Source: Fidelibacterota bacterium (GTDB lineage: Bacteria > Marinisomatota > Marinisomatia > Marinisomatales > TCS55). From it: a stretch of DNA of 27,499 nucleotides. This document shows, in pieces, positions 8,685-16,481 of the stretch. Below the pieces are notes generated by a model. That model was given only the letters and a program-made list of their open reading frames with translations, did not search any database and was not told the origin of the DNA. Position numbers and translations under genes: made by a program. Location of the stretch: positions 1 through 27,499 of the forward strand of contig SCKQ01000030.1 of the NCBI GenBank assembly GCA_004124535.1, in the 5' to 3' direction. How positions within the stretch are numbered: the first letter of the stretch is position 1; each line of letters starts with the position of its first letter.

Positions 8685-10787
8685 CAGCAGCAATAGCTTC
8701 TTTGTTTCTGTTATGTCAAAAGAAGACAGTCGAACAAAGTATACACCACTGGGTACTGAGTAGGTGATCCAGGGAATAGTATGTTTTCCGGCATCGTATT
8801 CATTATCAACCAAATTATCTACTACTCTACCCGTGATATCGATGATATCAATTTGGATACGGGCATTACGATTTAGTGAAAATTTGATATTTGTTACTGG
8901 ATTAAATGGATTGGGATAGGGTGCATGAAGTTTGAAGTTAACAGGCATAATATCCTGGGCAACCTGCACCACAGTTTCTCCGAAAAGCTGATCCTTAAAT
9001 TCCCACGCAACATGCAAGGGCCATTGGTCATGCATGTGGGAACTTTGTGTCCCGTTCAAACTTGTGAAACCACTTTGCCCTGGAGGATTAATATTAAAAT
9101 CGATTACACCTGTACCGGTTAGTTCCAGTGCCTGCTGATAAGTGCCATGATCATTAATCGCAAATGGTATATTCTTCACATCATCCAAGGTAACGCCGTT
9201 CAACGATCCAATATAATTGGTTATTAGGTCATTACGATCGCACAATGAGATCCCATTTATCCAGGGCCCGATATCGCCATTATTCCACCACGTGGCAGGT
9301 TTATTATTATAGTTTGTGAAGTAGCCAAGTGCAGAATTATCTCCTTGGGGAAGATCCTCAAAGGCAATAAATCCACCCCACTCTTCCGTACCGTCTCCTT
9401 TGTGCGGTAAATATGGATGCACACCGTCACTTCGATCCTGAAACAGGCCTCCATGCCAATAACCAATGTTCCCATTCTGATCCACAGCAATATAGTTAAA
9501 AGACATCGCAGCAAGTCGAATCTCATCCTCAAATTCTTCCAGGCTAGTCGCCTTCATCGCGTTAAATATATAATCTGCGCTCCCAAGCTCTTTTTTCCAA
9601 AATGTCATCTTATAAGAATAAACCTGGTTAGCAGGCATATAAGCACTAAATACAGGACCATGGATGGTGCGATAATGCGTGAATATCTCATATCCAGCAT
9701 ATGTATAGATGGTATCAGTAATCACTTCAAATTGGAGCCATTCGCCATTGTGCCAGTAACCATCATCAAAATTAGGACTTTGGGTGGAATCAATATATAC
9801 GTCCACATTATCACTGACACCGCTGGTATTGGTCCACCCCAGATATTCTGAATGTCCGATGACAACGCCTGGAAACCCAGGGATGCTTAATCCGCCTACG
9901 TGGAAATCAGGACATTGCAATTCTACTTCCATCGTTCGGGATGTTTCATTATAGTTCGGTCCACCCATCTGGGGACAACCAAGGATCATCGCATTACCGT
10001 TGGCTGAACTTGTAGAACTTATTGCGGCTGCAAAACTACCGAGCTTGAATATCAGTCCGTTTTCTTCAGCAAATGCTCTTATTGCCGTTCTATGATCTGC
10101 TACTTCCTGGGCAATATGATCGGGTATTATCATCCCCGAGTAACTCCAGTCCTGCTGCGTGGCTCTACCTTCATCCACCAAGGTGGTTGTGCAAGTGGTA
10201 TCATTCACCGGTAAATTCTCATCGAACCAATTCCAGCCATTATCCTGCAATTCAGTCAGGCGTGTTAATTCCTGGCCACCAAACATACCGAATAACCTGC
10301 AAAAATAAACTGCGAATGCCAACGAATGGTGCACTTCCCATGGTTCAAATTCCAAAAAGGCATAATCAATAGGTTTGTATTTGGAAGGATTGGCTGTCAT
10401 AGAATCAACATATGTATTCACGCCAGCAGCATAGGAACTAATAGCTTCTTGGACCTCAATTTCCAGTTCAGCGAACATTTCATCGTATTCTGATTTTGTG
10501 TAACCCAGTCGGCGAATATCTTTATCCATATTCAGTGTCAGATCACCATACAACTCACTCAAGCGGCCTAACGAACCACGGCGATTCAGATCCATCTGGA
10601 ATAAACGGTCTTGCGCTTCCGCAAACCCCTGGCCAAATGAAACCGCATTCTGGTTATCTGCAACTACATGGGGCACACCATATTCATCCCGATGGATGAA
10701 TACGGTGGAACCATCAGGTGCTAGCAATGTCATATCTTCAGCCTGCAAAAAGGTAAGCAAACAGAAAATCAGATAACGATACTTCAT
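8679..10787 (-). CDS. secreted penicillin acylase-family Ntn-hydrolase with T9SS-type sorting domain
   Basis: N-terminal-nucleophile amidohydrolase (penicillin G acylase/AHL acylase superfamily) of about 702 aa. I chose the ATG at 10787: it opens a signal peptide (MKYRYLIFCLLTFLQA), has AAAGGA about 12 nt upstream, and starts 7 nt after the cupin stop. The longer form from 10820 would overlap the cupin. Seen: alpha-chain motifs DEYGVPHVVA and GFAEAQDRLFQMD; the putative autocatalytic Ser in LGSFAAAISS (about residue 251), where the usual GSN is GSF; GCPQMGGPNY, which echoes the GPQFG of penicillin G acylase; GWTNTSGVSDNVDVY with calcium-ligand-type Asp residues; and PPGQSG late. A FlgD-like sorting domain (YPNPFNPVTN to KLLLLK) ends the protein. 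It probably cleaves an amide outside the cell or at the surface; the substrate is unknown. Confidence 0.88.
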   Translation of the reverse strand: MKYRYLIFCLLTFLQAEDMTLLAPDGSTVFIHRDEYGVPHVVADNQNAVSFGQGFAEAQDRLFQMDLNRRGSLGRLSELYGDLTLNMDKDIRRLGYTKSEYDEMFAELEIEVQEAISSYAAGVNTYVDSMTANPSKYKPIDYAFLEFEPWEVHHSLAFAVYFCRLFGMFGGQELTRLTELQDNGWNWFDENLPVNDTTCTTTLVDEGRATQQDWSYSGMIIPDHIAQEVADHRTAIRAFAEENGLIFKLGSFAAAISSTSSANGNAMILGCPQMGGPNYNETSRTMEVELQCPDFHVGGLSIPGFPGVVIGHSEYLGWTNTSGVSDNVDVYIDSTQSPNFDDGYWHNGEWLQFEVITDTIYTYAGYEIFTHYRTIHGPVFSAYMPANQVYSYKMTFWKKELGSADYIFNAMKATSLEEFEDEIRLAAMSFNYIAVDQNGNIGYWHGGLFQDRSDGVHPYLPHKGDGTEEWGGFIAFEDLPQGDNSALGYFTNYNNKPATWWNNGDIGPWINGISLCDRNDLITNYIGSLNGVTLDDVKNIPFAINDHGTYQQALELTGTGVIDFNINPPGQSGFTSLNGTQSSHMHDQWPLHVAWEFKDQLFGETVVQVAQDIMPVNFKLHAPYPNPFNPVTNIKFSLNRNARIQIDIIDITGRVVDNLVDNEYDAGKHTIPWITYSVPSGVYFVRLSSFDITETKKLLLLK

Positions 10788-10794
10788 ATATGAT

Positions 10795-11268
10795 TTATTC
10801 CTTTCGAGCTTCACGCTCATGTTTCAAACGCTTATTAATCTCGGCAATTTTCTTATTGCCTTCATACCATGGAGGTACATTATCATAATCTGGGATACCA
10901 TCATCGATCAACGCTCTGGATTTTGCGCTCTTCGGGTATTTACCCGTACTCACTGCACCTGCACAAATAAAAATCAGATCGGAGTCATCTGCCGCTTTCA
11001 ACGCTCGTTTACTTTCCGGGACAACATTTACAAAATCGCCCTCTCGTAAGGAAATATCTTCACCATCTATATGAATAATACCCCGACCGCTGAGTACCAT
11101 GTAGACTTCTTCCTGTTCTTCATGCTGATGCATAATGGTATACCCTTTACCCGCAGGCAAGCGCGCGACTGAAAGCCCAAGTGCCTTTAAATTAAGATCT
11201 TCCTTCAGGAAAGTCAGCCAATTAGGGAGATTCTTAAGATCCAGCCTCGTCTTTGTATAACCCGGCAT
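10795..11268 (-). CDS. single-domain cupin protein
   Basis: A 157-aa small cupin. Motif 1 is clear: GKGYTIMHQHEEQEEVYMVLSG gives His, His and Glu ligands at about residues 47-54. Motif 2 (GDFVNVVPESKRAL) keeps the Gly-Asp and Pro but has Ser-Lys-Arg where the fourth ligand, His, is expected, so metal binding may be altered or lost. The C-terminal 50 residues are charged, with KYPKSAKSRALIDDGIPDYDN, and lie outside the barrel. There is no signal peptide. It sits between an unknown gene (12-nt gap) and the secreted acylase (7-nt gap), so the three genes are probably one operon. A role in binding or sensing a small molecule handled by the acylase is speculation. Confidence 0.85.
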   Translation of the reverse strand: MPGYTKTRLDLKNLPNWLTFLKEDLNLKALGLSVARLPAGKGYTIMHQHEEQEEVYMVLSGRGIIHIDGEDISLREGDFVNVVPESKRALKAADDSDLIFICAGAVSTGKYPKSAKSRALIDDGIPDYDNVPPWYEGNKKIAEINKRLKHEREARKE

Positions 11269-11280
11269 TAAAGAAAATGC

Positions 11281-11661
11281 TTAATTCAAAATTAGTCGGT
11301 CATCCACGAAAACAATATTCAATTTTTGCAGCATTAACATAGATTTAGACTCTTTCTTTTTACGAATATATTCAGTGAATGGTTCGATGAGAATATCGAT
11401 TAGATAAATATTTGGATTATCCACAAGATCTTCGAGCACTTCAATATCCATGCGCCGTAGTTTTTTCAATTCTTCCCACAACTTATCATAATATATTTCA
11501 AAACTTGTTAGCATTGGTTTGGCATATAAGCCAAATCGGTCATATTCATTTATCAGCCATAATTCCTCATCATTGGGATCATACATGTTATCTTTGATCA
11601 TTTTTTTGACCAAACTTTCAACTTTGGATCTACTTCCTTTATAAGGTTCGCGCTTTCCCAT
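11281..11661 (-). CDS. hypothetical protein, 126 aa
   Basis: I do not recognise this protein. It has a basic N-terminus (GKREPYKGSRSKVESLVKKM) followed by mostly helical sequence with heptad-like Leu/Ile spacing and a basic KKKESKS patch near residue 102. It has no signal peptide, membrane segment or Cys. It is the first gene of a probable three-gene operon with the cupin (12-nt gap) and acylase, and it is transcribed divergently from the SDR gene across a 190-nt AT-rich region that carries paired repeats. The small size, basic start and first-gene position would fit a nucleic-acid-binding regulator, but no helix-turn-helix is evident. Confidence 0.7.
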   Translation of the reverse strand: MGKREPYKGSRSKVESLVKKMIKDNMYDPNDEELWLINEYDRFGLYAKPMLTSFEIYYDKLWEELKKLRRMDIEVLEDLVDNPNIYLIDILIEPFTEYIRKKKESKSMLMLQKLNIVFVDDRLILN

Positions 11662-11726
11662 AATATTTCTAATTTAAATTTCTTCTTTAGCTTTACAAGC
11701 TATACAGCTATATAAACTATCCAAAG

Positions 11727-11800
11727 AAAGATATTTGGTCAAGTGTTTTATCTACAAAAAACATCTATTTTATCTACTTTATAGTAATAAAAAGATATTT
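11727..11800. repeat. nested paired direct repeats in divergent promoter region
   Basis: Four short exact repeats are arranged A-B-B-A: AAAGATATTT (11727-11736), TTTTATCTAC (11746-11755), TTTTATCTAC (11768-11777) and AAAGATATTT (11791-11800). The two B copies start 22 nt apart, about two helical turns, as for a protein binding one face of DNA. The block lies between a minus-strand operon start (11661) and a plus-strand SDR start (11852), where divergent regulators commonly bind. Low sequence complexity makes chance repeats possible. Confidence 0.45.
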
Positions 11801-11851
11801 CTCGTTATTAATTCAGGAAATTTTAAATTGGCTTGAGGGAATAATTTCATT

Positions 11852-12727
11852 ATGAATAAGATCATCTTAATTACGGGTTGCTCCAGTGGATTTGGTATGC
11901 TCACTTCTGCCAGGCTAGCTGCTGCAGGCCACACCATTTATGCAACCATGCGAAATATGCAAAAACAAGACACCCTCAAACTGGAATTAAAACGACGCAA
12001 TACTGAATGTCATATATTGCCTCTGGATGTCACAAATGATAATTCGATTAATAAGGTGATAAATACTATTGAAAAACAAGATAGCCGTCTGGACGTATTA
12101 ATCAACAATGCAGGTTATGGCATTGGTGGTTTCTTTGAGGACCTATCGGAAGATGAGATACGTTCTCAATTTGAAACAAATTTTTTTGGTGTACAGAAAG
12201 TCACCCGTTCCGCCCTACCCCTTATGCGCGCCACTGCTTCGAAATCAGGTAAAGATTTTTCCACCAAGATCATAAATATTTCCAGCGCCCAGGGGAGATC
12301 AACGCTACCCGGACTCGGGGCCTACGGTGCATCAAAATTTGCGCTCGAGGGGTTCAGTGAGAGCTTGTATTTTGAACTCCAGCCTTTTGGCGTCGAGGTT
12401 GTTAATCTTGAACCGGGAACGTATTCCACTAAAGCAATTGATGATAATAGTCACGAAGCAGATGCTGGGCTAGAAGGAGACAGTCCATATGCAAACTACA
12501 CCAAACGACTGAAGGAGTTACACAACAATATCCTGATTACAAAAAAAGGGGTGGGTGATCCAGAGAACGTGGCAATAATGATCGAGGATATAATTAATAG
12601 GAAAAGAAATAAACTGCGCTATTTGGCAGGAACACAGGCAAAGATAAGGGTACTAATGCGAACTATATTACCATTCAGCTGGTTTAGCCGCATAATTAAT
12701 AGTTTTATTATAGGTTCCAAAAACTAA
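11852..12727 (+). CDS. classical short-chain dehydrogenase/reductase
   Basis: A 291-aa NAD(P)-dependent oxidoreductase of the classical SDR family. Seen: the cofactor motif TGCSSGFG (residues 8-15), the structural NNAG (85-88), and the catalytic triad Ser (in NISSAQG, about 144), Tyr158 and Lys162 in YGASK, with the FALEGFSESL helix after it. The length and the long C-terminus suggest the retinol dehydrogenase or 17-beta-hydroxysteroid-like subgroup. The Arg in ATMRN after the second strand favours NADP(H). A hydrophobic C-terminal stretch (LMRTILPFSWFSRIINSFIIG) may touch the membrane. The substrate cannot be assigned. It is monocistronic, convergent with a 55-aa ORF only 7 nt away, and no terminator hairpin is visible. 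Confidence 0.88.
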   Translation: MNKIILITGCSSGFGMLTSARLAAAGHTIYATMRNMQKQDTLKLELKRRNTECHILPLDVTNDNSINKVINTIEKQDSRLDVLINNAGYGIGGFFEDLSEDEIRSQFETNFFGVQKVTRSALPLMRATASKSGKDFSTKIINISSAQGRSTLPGLGAYGASKFALEGFSESLYFELQPFGVEVVNLEPGTYSTKAIDDNSHEADAGLEGDSPYANYTKRLKELHNNILITKKGVGDPENVAIMIEDIINRKRNKLRYLAGTQAKIRVLMRTILPFSWFSRIINSFIIGSKN

Positions 12728-12734
12728 CAGAAGG

Positions 12735-12902
12735 CTAATCTTCAGGTGGTTTTTCAACTTCACCGAATAATTTTTCTAAGCCAGATGCTACATTCTGCAT
12801 AAACTGATCCATTTTTTTTACAATATCATCTCCGGCCTCATCCATAAGCCGGCCGATTTTGGGCAGATCCTTATCAATATCTTCTTTTATTTTTTCAAGC
12901 AT
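12735..12902 (-). CDS. small helical protein, 55 aa
   Basis: Short minus-strand ORF with an ATG at 12902 and a TAG at 12735-12737. The product starts MLEKIKEDIDKDLPKIGRLM and ends VEKPPED. It is acidic, highly helical and amphipathic, with a phasin- or coiled-coil-like spacing of hydrophobics (I, L, M, V every 3-4 residues). No SD is evident, as for many genes here. It lies 32 nt downstream of the O-methyltransferase stop codon on the same strand, so read-through transcription is likely. Codon use and composition look coding and no overlapping gene competes for the interval. Function unknown. Confidence 0.55.
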   Translation of the reverse strand: MLEKIKEDIDKDLPKIGRLMDEAGDDIVKKMDQFMQNVASGLEKLFGEVEKPPED

Positions 12903-12934
12903 AAGTTAAATATAAATTAAAAAATCAAAATAAA

Positions 12935-13600
12935 TCAGCCGCATTTCATGGCAAGCGTCAGACCATCACCAATCGGGACAAGGCTAAGATCAATTCGTTC
13001 ATCCCGGTGTAATTTGTCATTGAGTGCTCTTATGGAAGTTGTATCAGTATCATTAATACTATCATCCGCTACAGCTCCGCCCCATAGCACATTATCAACG
13101 GTAATGAGACCGCCAGGACGAATCAGCTGCAAACAGAGTTCATAATAATGGTCGTAGTTGACCTTATCGGCATCAATAAAGGCAAAATCAAAGGTACCAG
13201 CCAAGCCATCACTAATTAACTCTGAGAGGGTGTCCCTGGCAGGTCCAATTCGTAAATCGATCTTTTCCCTGACGCCTGCACTGACCCAGAATTTTTCGGC
13301 TACACTGGTGTATTGGGGATTCACGTCACAGGCCACAATACGGCCGTCTTCAGGTAGTGCAAGAGCAATAGCCAGTGAACTATATCCAGTAAACACACCG
13401 ACTTCGATGGTATTCTTTGCCCCAATCAGTTTGATGAGCATTTGCATGAATTGTCCTTGCTCAGGAGCGATCTGCATGGCCCGTTCTTCCATATCATAGG
13501 TATGATCACGTAACTCCTTCAATATAGGATCTTCACGAAGCGAATGATCGCATAAATATTGATAAATAGATTCAGAAATTGCTAAAGTACGGTTACTCAT
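12935..13600 (-). CDS. class I SAM-dependent O-methyltransferase (CCoAOMT-like)
   Basis: A 221-aa cytosolic methyltransferase of the caffeoyl-CoA/catechol O-methyltransferase family (Methyltransf_3). Seen: the SAM motif I NTIEVGVFTGYSSLAIAL (residues 63-80), the acidic ribose-binding ACDVNP (90-95), metal ligand Asp143 in FIDADK, and the Asp169/Asn170 ligands in TVDNVLWGG; these are the three divalent-metal ligands of the family. The N-terminal helical cap (residues 1-55) is standard. It probably methylates a hydroxyl of a catechol-like small molecule. It is transcribed divergently from the LTxxQ lipoprotein (133-nt gap) and is followed by the 55-aa ORF. Confidence 0.92.
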   Translation of the reverse strand: MSNRTLAISESIYQYLCDHSLREDPILKELRDHTYDMEERAMQIAPEQGQFMQMLIKLIGAKNTIEVGVFTGYSSLAIALALPEDGRIVACDVNPQYTSVAEKFWVSAGVREKIDLRIGPARDTLSELISDGLAGTFDFAFIDADKVNYDHYYELCLQLIRPGGLITVDNVLWGGAVADDSINDTDTTSIRALNDKLHRDERIDLSLVPIGDGLTLAMKCG

Positions 13601-13645
13601 ATTATTTCCTTTGAGGCAATATTTTCAGTTTATCTGGAAATTCGT

Positions 13646-13684
13646 AAGTTAAAGTAAAGAAACAATAAAATAATAATTTAACTT
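13646..13684. promoter_or_regulatory. inverted repeat in divergent promoter region
   Basis: AAGTTAAA (13646-13653) and TTTAACTT (13677-13684) form a perfect 8-bp inverted repeat 23 nt apart, in the 133-nt gap between the methyltransferase (minus) and the lipoprotein (plus). The position suits a shared operator. The DNA is very A/T-rich here, so this could be chance. Confidence 0.3.
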
Positions 13685-13733
13685 TATTTCTTTATTAATA
13701 GTCAAAAGGCTAAATTCAATTGAGGAGAAAATA

Positions 13734-14678
13734 ATGAAACAAATACTACCACTGTTATTCATCGGCCTACTGTTTACGACAGGCTGTGAAAATTTCTTCG
13801 GGGCTGGAAACGATTCTGGTGACCCCTACGCCTATGATATGCTGATCAATGATCTCGACCAGGACCTTGGTTTTTCTGCCAGGCAATTGTCTGATAGTAA
13901 AGATCGTTTACGCAATGGCGGTGATTATTACCCCGATAACTCATCCCTATGGCGATTGGCTTTGTACCTGCAGGAGAACCTCACCGAGGAACAAAAGGAA
14001 AGATTACTTTCTCCCCCTGATGATCTAGATCCACAGGCGTTTTCAGAGGAAAACGATTATCATCACAAACGGCTTCGCCACCATCAGCGCATGGATGAAT
14101 ACATTCGCTCTATCCTTACCGCTGAACAAGAATCAGAATACGACGAAATGATCGATTATAAGACAACGGTTATGGATGAACTCTTTACGGCATTAAGAGC
14201 TGGTACGTTGACAAAAGAGGAATTACATCTGGAAATGATGGGTCTTATGGAATGGTTCAGGGCAGCTATGGATAAACTGCTTACGGATGACCAGAAAGCA
14301 ATACTGGAGGCAATGCATAAGGAAAAAGACGATCACTGGCGCAGAGGAAAAGGTGGTTTTGGCAAACATGCTGGCAACCATGATAAGATTCGCCAGGAGA
14401 TGTATGATGTTCTTGGTATGACCGCAGAGCAAATTCAAACCCTGGAATCATTAGAAGAATCATTCAAAGCAGCATTGGAATCACTACATAATGATTTTGT
14501 GAATGGTATTATAAATCTTTCAGCAGAAGAGTATAGGACAAATGTTGTGGATATAACTGCTTCATTTCATGAAGAAAAACAGGCGGTATTCACTGATAAA
14601 CAATTGGAGATCATAGAAATACACCGTGCTCTGGTTCGTCGTTTCATGCGACATACTCGCTGGGGAAAAGGTAGATAA
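13734..14678 (+). CDS. lipoprotein with repeated LTxxQ motifs (Spy/CpxP-like helical)
   Basis: A 314-aa predicted lipoprotein: the leader MKQILPLLFIGLLFTTGC gives Cys18 as lipidation site, and a good SD (GAGGAG) lies 7 nt before the ATG. The mature part is helical and charged and holds five (L/M/F)T-x-x-Q motifs: LTEEQ (about 83), LTAEQ (129), LTDDQ (183), MTAEQ (229) and FTDKQ (286). LTxxQ is the hallmark of Spy/CpxP-type periplasmic chaperone or metal-sensing proteins, which usually have two. His-rich spots (YHHKRLRHHQRM about 109-120, KHAGNH) could bind metal. It is monocistronic between a divergent promoter region and a strong terminator. The Spy-like role is inferred from motifs only. 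Confidence 0.7.
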   Translation: MKQILPLLFIGLLFTTGCENFFGAGNDSGDPYAYDMLINDLDQDLGFSARQLSDSKDRLRNGGDYYPDNSSLWRLALYLQENLTEEQKERLLSPPDDLDPQAFSEENDYHHKRLRHHQRMDEYIRSILTAEQESEYDEMIDYKTTVMDELFTALRAGTLTKEELHLEMMGLMEWFRAAMDKLLTDDQKAILEAMHKEKDDHWRRGKGGFGKHAGNHDKIRQEMYDVLGMTAEQIQTLESLEESFKAALESLHNDFVNGIINLSAEEYRTNVVDITASFHEEKQAVFTDKQLEIIEIHRALVRRFMRHTRWGKGR

Positions 14679-14703
14679 TACAAGAAAAATAATATTGAAA
14701 CAG

Positions 14704-14727
14704 AAAGGGGCGCTAGCGCCCCTTTTT
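14704..14727. terminator. perfect hairpin terminator shared by convergent genes
   Basis: AAAGGGGCGC (14704-14713) pairs perfectly with GCGCCCCTTT (14716-14725), followed by more T residues on the plus strand (TTTTTCATTTTTT). It is a textbook intrinsic terminator for the lipoprotein gene at 14678. It also lies immediately after the stop codon of the convergent hydrolase (14727-14729), with a shorter T-run on that side, so it probably works in both directions. Confidence 0.85.
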
Positions 14728-15752
14728 CATTTTTTCCTTCTCCCTAATTGCGGCTCATAATATTCCAGTGAATACGTTTTAATATGTTTTATTATAGCTT
14801 TTGATACATCATCAAATGATTCTTGGATCAACCAGTGACCAGCATATAATTCCAAAAAATTATAGGGGCCAGCCATATATTGTTCACTCAGTACGACAGA
14901 CTTTCTACCGATGGCCATATCCATATTACCCCAGATTAGTAACGTTGGTACTTTTACATTACCAAAATTAATATTATCACTGGGATTCCTGCGTCTGCCA
15001 ATATTGGCCCTGTACCAGTTCAATGCTGAGCGCAGGGCACCCCTTTGGCGGAACACAGATAAATAGGCTTCTTTTTCCTCATCATTATGGGCACGCCAGA
15101 TATTTTTAAGATTATTATAACCATTGAATGACAAATACAATTCAGGGAAAAAGGGCATATTAAAAAAGCCAATGTATTTACTTCTTCTCTGTTGATCATA
15201 ATCTGATCGATATGCTTCCTGGAATGCTTTCATATGGGGTATAGATAATGATGTCCAGCTATATAATCTTTCAGGGTGCTCAGCAATAAATGCCCAGCCA
15301 ACGGAGGAACCCCAATCATGGCCCACTAAGTGAAAGCGCTTCAAATTATATGCATTTGCGATCGCGAGAACATCACTGGAAGTATGTTTGAGTGAATACT
15401 CCTTGATAAAGGTTGGTCTGGCATTCGGACTATAGCCCCGCTGGTCGGGAGCGATTACACGATATCCTTTTTCTGCCAATCCTTTCATCAGGTTAATCCA
15501 CATGTAGGAGGTTTCTGGAAAACCATGTAGTAATATAATCGTTTCACCATCATTCTCCAATCCGGCAATCCGGCAATTAAACGTGTATTCGCCGGTTTGT
15601 ATTTCTGCAAACCACTCGTCATTGACAATGACTTCTTTAACGCTATTCGGATTATTCATTGCAAACAGTAGAGATAAACTAACGCTCAAATTTATGATTA
15701 TTATTTTGAATGATTTTCGATGATTTTGGATTAGATCCACTAGCCTAGCCAA
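14727..15752 (-). CDS. exported alpha/beta hydrolase, epoxide hydrolase-like
   Basis: An alpha/beta-hydrolase of about 341 aa in the epoxide hydrolase/haloalkane dehalogenase branch. Seen: the oxyanion motif HGFPE (76-80), DQRGYSPN, the nucleophile Asp146 in GHDWGSS, an acid Asp278 in WGNMDMAIG and His306 in AGHWLIQE. A cap region with NWYRANIG resembles the Tyr-bearing cap of epoxide hydrolases. Asp (not Ser) as nucleophile argues against an esterase. The start is uncertain: TTG at 15752 or GTG at 15740 keeps a signal-peptide-like stretch (KSFKIIIINLSVSLSLLFA), while the first ATG (15659) would remove it. It lies 4 nt after the DCC gene and is the last gene of a probable operon. Confidence 0.85.
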   Translation of the reverse strand: MARLVDLIQNHRKSFKIIIINLSVSLSLLFAMNNPNSVKEVIVNDEWFAEIQTGEYTFNCRIAGLENDGETIILLHGFPETSYMWINLMKGLAEKGYRVIAPDQRGYSPNARPTFIKEYSLKHTSSDVLAIANAYNLKRFHLVGHDWGSSVGWAFIAEHPERLYSWTSLSIPHMKAFQEAYRSDYDQQRRSKYIGFFNMPFFPELYLSFNGYNNLKNIWRAHNDEEKEAYLSVFRQRGALRSALNWYRANIGRRRNPSDNINFGNVKVPTLLIWGNMDMAIGRKSVVLSEQYMAGPYNFLELYAGHWLIQESFDDVSKAIIKHIKTYSLEYYEPQLGRRKK

Positions 15753-15756
15753 ATGT

Positions 15757-16128
15757 TTACGAAAATAAATGGCGATTCCTTGCTACCCAGCTATAAATAA
15801 ATTCTGTGAAAATCCTAAAAATGGGTATTCGCCTATAACAGGTAAACAAAAACGAACCTTTTTTTGCTGTGTGAAACAATTGGAAAACTGCTTCGGCACC
15901 TTTAGAAACACGATTATTCCCATCAATATATTGTACGGATTTAAGACAGGCTGCTCGAGTCACGTATTCATAATCTACCGGCAAATTTTGTAGGGGGATG
16001 AATGTAATGAACTTACCGGTCATTGCTTTGAATTTACGGGCCCATTTGATGCAAAATTCGCATTCTCCATCATAAATGAGCAAAGGACGTTTTTCAAATT
16101 CTTTCATTATTAACCAGGTTTTATTCAT
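15757..16128 (-). CDS. DCC family thiol-disulfide oxidoreductase-like protein (DUF393)
   Basis: A 123-aa protein with the family signature YDGECEFC (Asp20, Cys23, Cys26), i.e. DxxCxxC in a thioredoxin-like beginning, followed by RFF-like hydrophobic helices and a C-terminal FIYSWVARNRHLF. DCC proteins are predicted thiol-disulfide oxidoreductases; the substrate is not established. The start overlaps the rhodanese stop by 4 nt (ATGA), which implies translational coupling. An internal Met8 is an alternative start. Together with the sulfurtransferase upstream it suggests thiol/persulfide chemistry, as an inference. Confidence 0.88.
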   Translation of the reverse strand: MNKTWLIMKEFEKRPLLIYDGECEFCIKWARKFKAMTGKFITFIPLQNLPVDYEYVTRAACLKSVQYIDGNNRVSKGAEAVFQLFHTAKKGSFLFTCYRRIPIFRIFTEFIYSWVARNRHLFS

Positions 16129-16445
16129 CTGGGATTCTGCTGAGAAAATTCAGAATAACCACCATTGAGACTAAAAACAGATTGAAATCCATTATATACA
16201 AAATATTCAGCCGCGTCTTTACTGTTGATACCATGATAACAATAGATCAGTAAAGGTGCTTTGCGGTCTGTGGAATCAAGAAAATCAACGATATTCTCTT
16301 CGGAAAGGTTGATGGAACTGTGAATATTGCCAGCCTGAAATGATACCTTATCTCTAATGTCGACAATCACCGTACCAAGATCATTTAATAATTCCTGTGC
16401 TTCCTGTACATGAATACATTTGTAAGGCACTGGTTTATCAGTCAT
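16125..16445 (-). CDS. glpE: GlpE-type rhodanese (thiosulfate sulfurtransferase)
   Basis: A 106-aa single-domain rhodanese that moves sulfane sulfur via a cysteine persulfide. Seen: VDIRDKVSFQAGNIHSSINL (the usual D-x-R and GHIPGA-like region) and the active-site loop YCYHGINSKDAAEYF with Cys69. The CYHG-x-x-S loop and the following LNGGYSEF match Escherichia coli GlpE more closely than longer rhodaneses. There is no signal peptide, so it is cytosolic. It lies between a 100-aa conserved protein and the DCC gene (4-nt overlap). The symbol is by similarity; no glp genes are nearby, so a glycerol link should not be assumed. Confidence 0.88.
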   Translation of the reverse strand: MTDKPVPYKCIHVQEAQELLNDLGTVIVDIRDKVSFQAGNIHSSINLSEENIVDFLDSTDRKAPLLIYCYHGINSKDAAEYFVYNGFQSVFSLNGGYSEFSQQNPR

Positions 16446-16481
16446 AGTATATCATTAATCTTTGGATAAATTTTGCTTCAT

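Noticed and set aside
9417..9851. 144-aa plus-strand open frame
   Set aside because: Antisense to the acylase gene and without an SD or recognisable domain.
10788..10820. Longer start of the acylase at 10820
   Set aside because: It would overlap the cupin gene and put 11 charged residues before the signal peptide; the ATG at 10787 has an SD-like AAAGGA and a clean leader.
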